From positions 1-6,478 of the forward strand of contig JAGARF010000067.1 in the NCBI GenBank assembly GCA_017622395.1: a stretch of DNA of 6,478 nt. The letters run 5' to 3'. The translations under genes were made by a program, and so were the position numbers. The stretch's first letter is position 1. Every line of letters starts with the position of its first letter. Origin of the DNA: Clostridia bacterium (GTDB taxonomy: Bacteria; Bacillota; Clostridia; RGIG6154). Positions 1 through 5,900 of this stretch are shown one piece after another. Under the pieces are notes generated by a model. That model was not told the origin of the DNA and did not search any database. It was given only the letters and a program-made list of their open reading frames with translations.

Positions 1-15
1 CAAAAAAATATCTTT

Positions 16-35
16 CCTTTATCCTCAGATAAAGG
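16..35 (-). other. 8-bp hairpin at the left edge of the leader
   Basis: CCTTTATC (16-23) and GATAAAGG (28-35) form a perfect stem with a 4-nt loop. On the minus strand it is followed by AAAGATA and a run of seven Ts that ends at base 2. The distance from stem to T-run (7 nt) is long for an intrinsic terminator. It could instead be a leader structure just upstream of the mature RNA, or an attenuator. Confidence 0.4.
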
Positions 36-163
36 TTAAAATCTTTTGAATGTTTTTTAGCTCATAAACTAAAATTTTCTTCTCAAATTAATTGTTACAG
101 TATTTACTGTGTTACGAGAACCTTTGCTGGTTTTGCTATATAATTTTCAAAGTCCGATTTCCT

Positions 164-182
164 CTGTCCCTCTGCGGGACAG
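164..182 (-). other. perfect hairpin at the P2 transcript 5' end
   Basis: CTGTCCC (164-170) pairs perfectly with GGGACAG (176-182) around a 5-nt loop. It is the most GC-rich spot in an AT-rich stretch. It sits directly at the start predicted from P2 and has no U-run after it, so it is unlikely to be a terminator. It may shield the RNA 5' end or take part in precursor processing, which is inference. Confidence 0.5.
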
Positions 183-189
183 CTTAAAT

Positions 190-218
190 AGTTTAACACA
201 AACTTTTCTGTTTGTCAA
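190..218 (-). promoter_or_regulatory. downstream promoter P2 of the tandem minus-strand pair
   Basis: The minus strand shows a -35 TTGACA (213-218), a 17-bp spacer and a -10 TAAACT (190-195), with A-rich sequence upstream (about 219-240). The -10 is weaker than that of P1. It aligns base for base in spacing with P1 at an offset of 103 bp, including a shared GTGTTAAA(A/C) around the -10. The predicted start is near 183, immediately before the 164-182 hairpin. Paired promoters about 100 bp apart are typical of Firmicute rrn operons. Confidence 0.65.
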
Positions 219-265
219 CACTATTTTTAACTTTTTTTCAAAAGTTTTTAAATTTTTTCGTCTTT

Positions 266-282
266 CTGACTTTTCTGGTCAG
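266..282 (-). other. small hairpin at the P1 transcript 5' end
   Basis: CTGAC (266-270) pairs with GTCAG (278-282) across a 7-nt loop. On the minus strand it begins about 4 nt after the start predicted from P1. A 5-bp stem alone is weak. It is listed because the same arrangement recurs at P2. Confidence 0.35.
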
Positions 283-292
283 CGACTTGATT

Positions 293-321
293 ATTTTAAC
301 ACCAAAAAAAGCCTTTGTCAA
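293..321 (-). promoter_or_regulatory. upstream promoter P1 of the tandem minus-strand pair
   Basis: On the minus strand a perfect -35 TTGACA (316-321) is followed after 17 bp by the -10 TAAAAT (293-298). The DNA directly upstream of the -35 (about 322-345) is a minus-strand A-tract run (AAAAAATACAAAAAAGG), which resembles an UP element. Transcription is predicted to start near 286. The hexamers, the spacing and a second copy 103 bp downstream make this a strong, growth-linked SigA promoter by inference. Confidence 0.72.
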
Positions 322-378
322 TACCTTTTTTGTATTTTTTTAATGTTTTTTACAAAAAATCTATTTTCTTCATTATTA

Positions 379-406
379 TTGACATTTTCCTTAAAAATAT
401 TATAAT
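379..406 (+). promoter_or_regulatory. perfect-consensus SigA promoter of tadA
   Basis: TTGACA (379-384) and TATAAT (401-406) are both exact consensus hexamers separated by 16 bp. With the -10 occupying -12 to -7, +1 falls at about 413, which is the A of the first tadA ATG. No Shine-Dalgarno sequence lies before that ATG (the preceding bases are all A/T). The -35 is 58 bp from the -35 of the divergent P1. Confidence 0.75.
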
Positions 407-412
407 TAATTT

Positions 413-874
413 ATGGATATGAACACTATATATATGAAAAAAGCCATACAAGAAGCAAAAAAAGCTTCATTAATAAGAGAAGTTCCTGTGGGGGCAGTTA
501 TTGTTAAAGACGGCAAAATCATTGCACGAGGATATAACAAGCGAGAATCTTCACAGGACGCAACCTCACATGCAGAAATAACTGCAATCAAAAAAGCCTG
601 CAGGAAACTCAATTCCTGGAGGCTTGTTGGGTGTGACCTTTATGTAACACTTGAACCCTGTCCTATGTGCAGCGGTGCTATTATCAATTCAAGAATAGAA
701 AATGTCTATTTCGGCTCTTACGATTACAAAAGTGGAAGCTTTGGTTCAGTCACCGACTTGAGCAAAATCGCTGAATACAACCATCACCCGAACATATTTG
801 GCGGTGTTCTTCAAGAAGAATGCTCAAATATGCTTTCTGACTTTTTTAAAAGATTACGAAAAGGTGAAATTTAA
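413..874 (+). CDS. tadA: tRNA-specific adenosine deaminase TadA
   Basis: This zinc-dependent cytosolic enzyme converts adenosine-34 of tRNA-Arg(ACG) to inosine, allowing one tRNA to read CGU, CGC and CGA. The 153-residue protein matches the usual family length. The N-terminal helix motif YMKKAIQEAKKA (7-18) is followed by EVPVGAVIV (23-31), then the HAE motif at 53-55 (His53 zinc ligand, Glu55 proton shuttle) and PCPMC at 82-86 (Cys83 and Cys86 zinc ligands). The C-terminal GGVLQEECSNMLSDFF and basic tail are typical. The start is uncertain among ATGs at 413, 419 and 434. None has a Shine-Dalgarno, and the first coincides with the predicted transcription start. The 434 start would trim the first helix. 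In Bacillus, tadA precedes SRP RNA and dnaX; here it stands alone and is followed by a terminator and a convergent gene. Function is well supported by family motifs. Confidence 0.96.
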   Translation: MDMNTIYMKKAIQEAKKASLIREVPVGAVIVKDGKIIARGYNKRESSQDATSHAEITAIKKACRKLNSWRLVGCDLYVTLEPCPMCSGAIINSRIENVYFGSYDYKSGSFGSVTDLSKIAEYNHHPNIFGGVLQEECSNMLSDFFKRLRKGEI

Positions 875-881
875 TACAAGT

Positions 882-929
882 GCAGGAGCAAACTCCTGCC
901 CTTCAATATTTTTTATCTGCGAAACAGAT
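882..929 (+). other. two hairpins in the tadA 3' region
   Basis: A perfect 7-bp stem GCAGGAG/CTCCTGC with a 4-nt CAAA loop lies at 882-899, eight bases after the tadA stop codon. A six-T run follows at 909-914, 9 nt past the stem, which is too far for a standard intrinsic terminator. A second small stem ATCTG/CAGAT (915-929, CGAAA loop) comes next. Together with the terminator at 942 they give three consecutive hairpins in about 80 nt. They may be a weak first terminator, a 3'-end stabiliser, or part of a small RNA. Confidence 0.45.
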
Positions 930-941
930 GTTCCTACCTAT

Positions 942-971
942 GCTTTTCCTTGGGGAAGGCTTTTTTATTTT
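942..971 (+). terminator. intrinsic terminator downstream of tadA
   Basis: GCTTTTCC (942-949) pairs with GGGAAGGC (953-960), with two G-U pairs and a 3-nt loop. TTTTTTATTTT follows directly at 961-971. Hairpin plus immediate U-run is the classic layout on the plus strand. The minus strand has no U-run after this stem, so it should not stop the convergent permease transcript. Confidence 0.8.
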
Positions 972-1002
972 AACAAGCGAAACCACAAAGTATCAAACAA
1001 CC

Positions 1003-1028
1003 AAGACAACAGAACCGCCCCTTGTCTT
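1003..1028 (-). terminator. weak candidate terminator of the AEC permease gene
   Basis: AAGACAA (1003-1009) and TTGTCTT (1022-1028) form a perfect 7-bp stem with a 12-nt loop. On the minus strand it overlaps the permease stop codon (1027-1029) and is followed by the T-rich but interrupted GGTTGTTTG. There is no proper U-run and the loop is large, so the function is doubtful. It is the only terminator-like structure seen for this gene. Confidence 0.3.
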
Positions 1029-1923
1029 ACAGAAAATTCAGCACTACAGGTATGCTCAACATAGCAAACAAATTGGATACAAAAGCAAGCTTCGCTCCTG
1101 TTTTACAGTCCTCTCCGATAAGTTTAGGGAAAACTATTGTATTAAGACCGCATGGCATTGCGCATAATAGCACAGCAGCACGCACAAGGGTATCGTCAAA
1201 AAAAGGTTTTAACGCAGCCATAACTAAACAAGGTATCAGTACAAGTCTTATAACACTTGCAATATATACACTTTTTTCTGAAATTAAATGTTTTATATTA
1301 AATTCAGCTATTGTTATTCCTGCAAGAAGCATACTTACAGGAGCCATACAATTTCCCGATTTATTCAAGAAGGTTTCTACTATACCCGGCAATTTGACAT
1401 TCAAAAGTCCAAAAACTGCACCTGCCAGAATTGACAAAATAACAGGATTTATGAGTTTTTTTAAAGATACTCGTTGGTTGGTCAGCATACAGTATCCGAA
1501 TGTATATGTGTAAATTGAAAATGGAATAGCAAATAGTATTATATTTACTAACCTCTCTGTTCCGTATAACCCCAATGCCAAGGCATAACCCATATAACCG
1601 TAATTTGGAATTGTGAGAGAATATTTATATACCTTTTTATCGTATGGGTCTTTGCTCAAAAGTACGGATATAATATGTGAAAAGAATACTAACACACTCA
1701 AAACTGCAGTCGATACAATAATAAGCTGATAGTATTTTGTTAAATTATCAATAGTGAAGTTGCTGTAAAACGCATTAAACACCGTACATGGTAAAAACAA
1801 ATATATTTCCAGAACTGACAGAATTCTAGTATGTTCATAATTTATGAGTTTGCTCTTTCCAAGCAAAAATCCGCAAAGCATAAATATAAAAAGCAAGCTT
1901 AATTGCTCAAATACTATTTTCAT
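1027..1923 (-). CDS. AEC-family (auxin efflux carrier-like) membrane transporter
   Basis: This is a 298-residue, strongly hydrophobic protein of the AEC/Mem_trans permease family. Bacterial members move small organic anions such as malate across the inner membrane. The length fits the family (about 300) and roughly ten membrane segments can be drawn, at about 5-22, 35-53, 65-89, 103-119, 126-147, 157-174, 193-208, 217-237, 246-262 and 280-297. Family features include a half-repeat break at INPVILSILAGAVFGLL (158-174), APVSMLLAGITI (194-205), and a conserved MPCGLNTIVFP loop (256-266) with an unwound helix pattern. The start ATG (1921-1923) has a strong AGGAGG site 7 nt upstream. It is divergent from an AraC-type regulator gene, which suggests substrate-controlled expression. 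The substrate and direction of transport cannot be read from the sequence. Confidence 0.9.
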   Translation of the reverse strand: MKIVFEQLSLLFIFMLCGFLLGKSKLINYEHTRILSVLEIYLFLPCTVFNAFYSNFTIDNLTKYYQLIIVSTAVLSVLVFFSHIISVLLSKDPYDKKVYKYSLTIPNYGYMGYALALGLYGTERLVNIILFAIPFSIYTYTFGYCMLTNQRVSLKKLINPVILSILAGAVFGLLNVKLPGIVETFLNKSGNCMAPVSMLLAGITIAEFNIKHLISEKSVYIASVIRLVLIPCLVMAALKPFFDDTLVRAAVLLCAMPCGLNTIVFPKLIGEDCKTGAKLAFVSNLFAMLSIPVVLNFL

Positions 1924-1930
1924 TTTTCTT

Positions 1931-1938
1931 TCCTCCTT
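1931..1938 (-). promoter_or_regulatory. strong ribosome binding site of the AEC permease
   Basis: Minus strand AAGGAGGA lies 7 nt before the ATG at 1921-1923. It fixes the start, and contrasts with tadA and the AraC gene, which lack a good Shine-Dalgarno. Confidence 0.85.
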
Positions 1939-1952
1939 GCTTAACTTTATAT

Positions 1953-1981
1953 ATAATACTCTAAAAGATAATATTGGTAAA
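1953..1981 (-). promoter_or_regulatory. candidate promoter of the AEC permease
   Basis: On the minus strand a -35-like TTTACC (1976-1981) precedes a -10 TATTAT (1953-1958) with a 17-bp spacer. Transcription would start near 1946, giving a leader of about 22 nt that carries the ribosome binding site. The -35 is poor, as expected for a promoter that needs an activator such as the neighbouring AraC-type protein (inference). Confidence 0.5.
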
Positions 1982-2022
1982 TGGATAAATTCGAATAATA
2001 TAGATTTTTCAGAACAATATTG
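1970..2022. promoter_or_regulatory. possible regulator binding half-sites in the divergent intergenic region
   Basis: AATATTG occurs at 1970-1976, partly overlapping the permease -35, and again at 2016-2022 within the palindrome CAATATTG (2015-2022), which overlaps the AraC-gene -35. The copies are directly repeated 46 bp apart. AraC-family proteins often bind direct repeats that overlap -35 boxes. In DNA this AT-rich the match may be chance, so this is only a candidate. Confidence 0.22.
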
Positions 2023-2048
2023 ACTTTGTTATAAATGTAATATACAAT
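2020..2048 (+). promoter_or_regulatory. SigA-type promoter of the AraC-family regulator gene
   Basis: TTGACT (2020-2025) and TACAAT (2043-2048) are separated by 17 bp, each one base off consensus. +1 is predicted near 2055, only 9 nt before the ATG at 2064. The sole Shine-Dalgarno-like sequence, GGTGAT (2055-2060), lies just 3 nt from the ATG. A TATAAT at 2048-2053 also exists, but its spacer from TTGACT would be 22 bp. Confidence 0.65.
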
Positions 2049-2063
2049 ATAATTGGTGATGTT

Positions 2064-2825
2064 ATGTTAATAGATATAGAGAATTTAAAACTAATTGATA
2101 TTATAAATGGCGTATCAATTTCCCAGCGTACTTTTCAAAACAGATTTAGTCATGCATTTGTATTTAAGATAAATGGCGAAAGTATATATAATTTTGAAAA
2201 CAACAGTTTATTATTAAGGCAAGACGAAATGCTGTTCATTCCAAAAGGCTCATCCTATAGTGTAAAACGACTTTCAGAAAAAAGTGAATATGTGCTTATA
2301 AACTTTGATGCCAATATTCAGCATAATGCAGCAACTGTGTATTCTCTTGATAAATATTCAGAGCTATCAAACATTTATAAAAATTTGGCAAAGTTGTGGT
2401 TATTCGGCGGTAAGTCCGAAAAATATAAGTGCTACTCTGTTTTCTACAAAATTTTAGCATTTATTTCTACAAAAGAAAAAACTCAATATTCTTATGCGAA
2501 GAAATTTCAAAAAATTGAAGCTGCCATAAACTATCTTCATACAAATATATTTAATTGTGATATAAAAGTTGATGATTTGCACTTACTCTGCGGCATTTCG
2601 GATACATATTTCAGAAAAATTTTCAAAAGCAATTTTGGTGTAACACCGCAAGAATACATTATTAACAAAAGACTCTCTCAAGCACAAAGCATCATACTTA
2701 GCGGAGATTATAATTCAATCGGAGAGGTTGCCTTATCCGTTGGCTATAGCGATGCACTTTATTTCAGCAGAATCTTTTCAAAGAAATATGGTGCTTGTCC
2801 AACAGAGTTTATACAGAAATTATAA
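2064..2825 (+). CDS. AraC-family transcriptional regulator (cupin-type N-terminus)
   Basis: This 253-residue DNA-binding regulator has an N-terminal sensor domain of the cupin/AraC-binding type (about 15-90; MLFIPKGSSYSVKRL at 56-70 is the typical barrel strand-turn). A linker region (about 95-145) follows, then a C-terminal double helix-turn-helix. The first HTH spans about 167-190 (VDDLHLLCGISDTYFRKIFKS) and the second about 218-241. The family signature runs from VGYSDALYFSRIFSKKYG to the terminal P-x-EF (226-249). Such proteins sense a small ligand in the barrel and activate nearby promoters. It is divergent from the AEC permease gene across 140 bp, so that transporter is its most likely target. 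The ligand is unknown. The start at 2064 is the only ATG near the promoter; its ribosome binding site is weak and its predicted leader very short. Downstream, nifJ converges on it. Confidence 0.93.
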   Translation: MLIDIENLKLIDIINGVSISQRTFQNRFSHAFVFKINGESIYNFENNSLLLRQDEMLFIPKGSSYSVKRLSEKSEYVLINFDANIQHNAATVYSLDKYSELSNIYKNLAKLWLFGGKSEKYKCYSVFYKILAFISTKEKTQYSYAKKFQKIEAAINYLHTNIFNCDIKVDDLHLLCGISDTYFRKIFKSNFGVTPQEYIINKRLSQAQSIILSGDYNSIGEVALSVGYSDALYFSRIFSKKYGACPTEFIQKL

Positions 2826-2941
2826 TATTTTAATAGCCACATTCCACCGTGTAATTAATAACAAACAAAATGAGTGGGATATTTTAATAGCCGTAACCCG
2901 AAGTGTATGTGTTATACACGAGGTGGTTACGGCTATTAAAA
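2825..2941. repeat. structured repeat region with three TTTTAATAGCC copies and a long hairpin
   Basis: A 14-bp sequence ATATTTTAATAGCC occurs at 2825-2838 and again, identical, at 2879-2892. The inner TTTTAATAGCC also occurs inverted at 2931-2941. The second and third copies form a perfect 17-bp stem, 2882-2898 with 2925-2941, capped by a second stem GTGTAT/ATACAC (2903-2908, 2914-2919). Between copies one and two, ATTCCAC (2841-2847) can pair with GTGGGAT (2874-2880) with one G-U. The outer ends also share a CCACC and GTGTA order after the motif. It resembles a small palindromic intergenic element (REP or MITE-like), or a stacked transcription barrier between convergent genes. No U-run follows the 17-bp stem on either strand. 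Confidence 0.6.
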
Positions 2942-2966
2942 AGCAGACGGCTAAAAAGCCGTCTGC
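2938..2966 (-). terminator. intrinsic terminator of nifJ
   Basis: GCAGACGGC (2943-2951) and GCCGTCTGC (2958-2966) form a perfect, GC-rich 9-bp stem with a 6-nt loop. On the minus strand it is followed directly by TTTTTAAT, a textbook terminator 21 nt after the nifJ stop codon (2988-2990). The U-tract overlaps the end of the 17-bp stem of the adjacent repeat, so the two structures abut. On the plus strand the stem is followed by GTTAGG, so it would not terminate the AraC-gene transcript in the usual way. Confidence 0.9.
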
Positions 2967-2987
2967 GTTAGGACCTCATTTTGGAAG

Positions 2988-5900
2988 TTATTCGGCGTCA
3001 GCACCGTATAATGTTCCAAGCTTCTTAAGGTGTTCATATTTTTCTTTTGCTTTCTTTTCAGCTTCTGCGAAGAGTTTTTCAGCTCTTTCAGGGAACTGCT
3101 GAGCAAGACGAGCATAACGAGTTTCAGATTTAATGAAGTCGATGTAGCTTGCTGTTGGTTCTTTTGAATCAAGAGCGAATGCATCTTTACCTTCTGCCTT
3201 TAATGCAGGGTTAAATCTGAACATCTGCCAATAACCAGCTTCAACTGCTTTCTTCATTTCGAGCTGGCAGTTAACCATACCGCCCTTAACACCGTGCATT
3301 TCACAAGGAGCATAACCGATGATAAGTGATGGACCTGGGTATGCTTCAGCTTCAGCTAAAGCTTTTAATGTCTGATTCATATCAGCACCCATAGCAATCT
3401 GAGCTACATATACATAACCGTATGACATAGCGATTTCTGCAAGGTTCTTCTTACCGATAGCCTTACCTGCTGCAGCGAACTGAGCAACCTGACCCATATT
3501 AGAAGCCTTAGATGCCTGACCGCCTGTATTTGAGTAAACTTCAGTATCGAATACCATAACATTTACGTCTTCGCCTGATGCGAGTACATGGTCAAGACCG
3601 CCGAAACCGATATCGTAAGCCCAACCGTCGCCACCAAAGATCCATACAGATTTCTTTGAGAGGTAATCTTTTTCTGCAAGGATTGCAGGAGCTGTAGGAC
3701 AACCCTGTGCTGCTGCTTTTTCAAGTTCAGCAACGAGTGCCTTTGTTGCAGCTTCGTTAGCTTCACCATTGTCTTTTGTTGCGATGAATTCTTCTGCTGC
3801 TGCTTTAAATTCTGCTGATGCTTTGTCTGACTTAGCCATTTCAGCAACCTGACCGATAAGTCTTTCTCTGATTGCTTTCTGACCAAGGAACATACCTAAG
3901 CCGTGTTCAGCGTTATCTTCAAATAATGAGTTAGCCCATGCAGGACCTCTGCCTGATTCCTTATTTACTGTGTAAGGAGTTGCAGGAGCAGAACCACCCC
4001 AGATTGATGAACAGCCTGTAGCATTTGAAATATACATTCTTTCACCAAAGAGCTGTGTGATAAGTCTTGCATATGATGTTTCAGCACAACCAGCACATGA
4101 ACCTGAGAATTCTAAGAGTGGCTGTTTGAACTGGCTACCCTTAACTGTCTTGTTGATGAGTTCAGGTTTTTCAGAAACATTAGCTACGCAATAGTCAAAT
4201 ACAGGCTGCTGATCGAGCTGTGAAGCCTGAGTTGTCATTTCGATAGCTTTCTTTTCTGGGTTGCCGTCTTTTTCTGCTTTCATTGTTACAGGGCAAGCCT
4301 TAACGCAGAGAGTACATCCCATACAATCCATTGGGCTGATAGCCATTGTGAATTTATAATCTGTTTTGATAACAGGTTTTTCTGTGAACTTAGTATTTGC
4401 AGGAGCATTTGCAGCTTCTTCAGCAGTTAAAGCAAATGGTCTGATTGTAGCATGAGGACAAACGAATGCACAGTTGTTACACTGGATACAGTTTTCTGCA
4501 TGCCATACAGGAACATTAACAGCAACACCGCGTTTTTCGTATGCAGCTGAACCCTGTGGGAAAGTACCATCAGCCATATCTTTGAATGCTGAAACAGGAA
4601 GTGAATCACCCTGCATTAATGATACAGGTTCAACAATGTTATTAACGAAATTAACAAGATCTTCTCTTGCACCTGTAGCAGGAGCTTTAGCTGCATCTGG
4701 AGCAACTGTTTTCCAGCTTTCAGGAACTTTTACTTCTACCATTGCATTTGCACCGGCATCGATAGCTTTGTAGTTAAGTTCAACGATAGCTTCACCTTTT
4801 TTGATGTATGATTTGTAAGCCATCTTCTTCATATATTCGATTGCTTCATCCTTTGGAAGAATGTTAGCAAGTGCGAAGAATGCAGACTGAAGAACTGTGT
4901 TCTTAACTTTTGCATTACCGATTTCTTTAGCAGCAATGTTTGTTGCGTTGATAATATAGAATTTTACATTGTTGTTTGCAATGTATGACTTAACTGATGC
5001 AGGTAAGTGAGCATCGAGTTCGTCTACTGACCACTGACAGTCAAGCATAAATGTTCCGCCTGGAACAACATCTTCAACAATTTTATATCCTTTTAAGATA
5101 TATGATGAGTTGTGACATGCAACAAAGTTAGCTTTGTTGATGTAGTAAGGTGATTTGATTGTCTTGTCACCAAATCTCAAGTGAGAAATTGTGATACCAC
5201 CTGTTTTCTTTGAGTCATACTGGAAGTATGCCTGAATGTTTTTATCTGTGTGGTCACCGATAATTTTGATTGAGTTTTTGTTAGCACCAACAGTACCGTC
5301 ACCGCCAAGACCCCAGAACTTGCAGGAAATTGTACCTTCTGCAGCTGTATCAGGGCAAGCTTTTTCTTCAAGTGAACGACCTGTTAAGTCATCAACGATA
5401 CCCATTGTGAACTGATTCTTTGGCTCAGGCATAGCAAGGTTGTCATATACAGCAAAGATGCTTGAAGGAGGTGTGTCTTTTGAACCAAGACCATAACGAC
5501 CGCCAACAACTTTAATGTCGTTTTTGCCCATTGTTGCAAGAGCTGTAACAACATCAAGGTATAAAGGTTCGCCAAGTGAACCAGGTTCTTTTGTTCTGTC
5601 AAGAACAGCAATCTTCTTACATGTAGCAGGGATTGCTTCGATTAATTTTTCTGGAACGAAAGGTCTGTAAAGTCTAACTTTGATAAGACCAACCTTTTCG
5701 CCGTGAGCATTCATATAGTCAATAACTTCTTCAGCAACATCACAAACAGAACCCATAGCAATGATAACTCTGTCTGCATCTTCTGCACCGTAGTAGTTAA
5801 AGAGTTTATAATTTGTACCGAGCTTTTCGTTAACCTTGTCCATATATTCTTCAACGATTGCAGGAAGTGCATCGTAGTATGGGTTACAAGCTTCTCTGTG

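Larger units (their letters stand above)
1..286 (-). other. probable rRNA-operon (stable RNA) leader running off the left edge
   Basis: No protein gene is supported here. Read on the minus strand, the stretch lies downstream of two tandem promoters and carries features usual for Firmicute rRNA leaders. A boxA-like CTTTGAAAA lies at 144-152 (plus strand TTTTCAAAG), comparable to the CTTTGAAAACT stretches known upstream of 16S and in spacers of this phylum. Several small inverted repeats occur, and the last minus-strand bases are a T-run ending in G, which could lead directly into a 16S 5' end. That last point is inference, because no 16S sequence is inside the window. Alternatives are a tRNA or 5S operon, or the untranslated leader of a highly expressed protein gene. 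An open frame on the plus strand (109-405) is low-complexity, Phe/Leu-rich and overlaps these signals, so I do not count it as a gene. Confidence 0.5.
183..341. repeat. diverged direct repeat containing the two promoters
   Basis: Two diverged copies of roughly 56 bp align without gaps at an offset of 103 bp (about 183-238 and 286-341). The opening CTTAAATAGTTTAACAC and CTTGATTATTTTAACAC differ at 3 of 17 positions. The TTTGTCAA core is identical, and both copies end in T-rich DNA on the plus strand. Each copy is one promoter on the minus strand, so the repeat looks like an old promoter duplication kept by function. Confidence 0.6.

Noticed and set aside
326..359. Inverted repeat TTTTTTGTA/TACAAAAAA as a terminator
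   Set aside because: A 9-bp all-A/T stem with one G-C pair and a 16-nt spacer is too weak; it is better explained as A-tract DNA upstream of the P1 -35.
109..405. 98-codon open frame on the plus strand
   Set aside because: Low-complexity, Phe/Leu-rich translation of T-rich DNA that overlaps the tandem minus-strand promoters and the tadA promoter; no ribosome binding site and no recognisable domain.
875..971. SRP RNA (scr/ffs) after tadA, as in Bacillus
   Set aside because: The conserved SRP core (GGTCAGG...GGAAGCAGCC) is absent and dnaX does not follow; only simple hairpins are seen.
1022..1513. 163-codon open frame on the plus strand
   Set aside because: Antisense to the AEC permease, whose membrane protein is clearly the real gene; no plausible promoter or ribosome binding site for the plus frame.
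2879..2941. Intrinsic terminator for the AraC gene on the plus strand
   Set aside because: The 17-bp stem is strong, but AAAAGCAG rather than a U-run follows it on the plus strand, so I list it as a structured repeat instead.
2728..3102. 124-codon plus-strand open frame spanning the AraC 3' end, the hairpins and the nifJ 3' end
   Set aside because: It runs out of frame through the conserved AraC signature, both hairpins and antisense to nifJ; no coding signature of its own.
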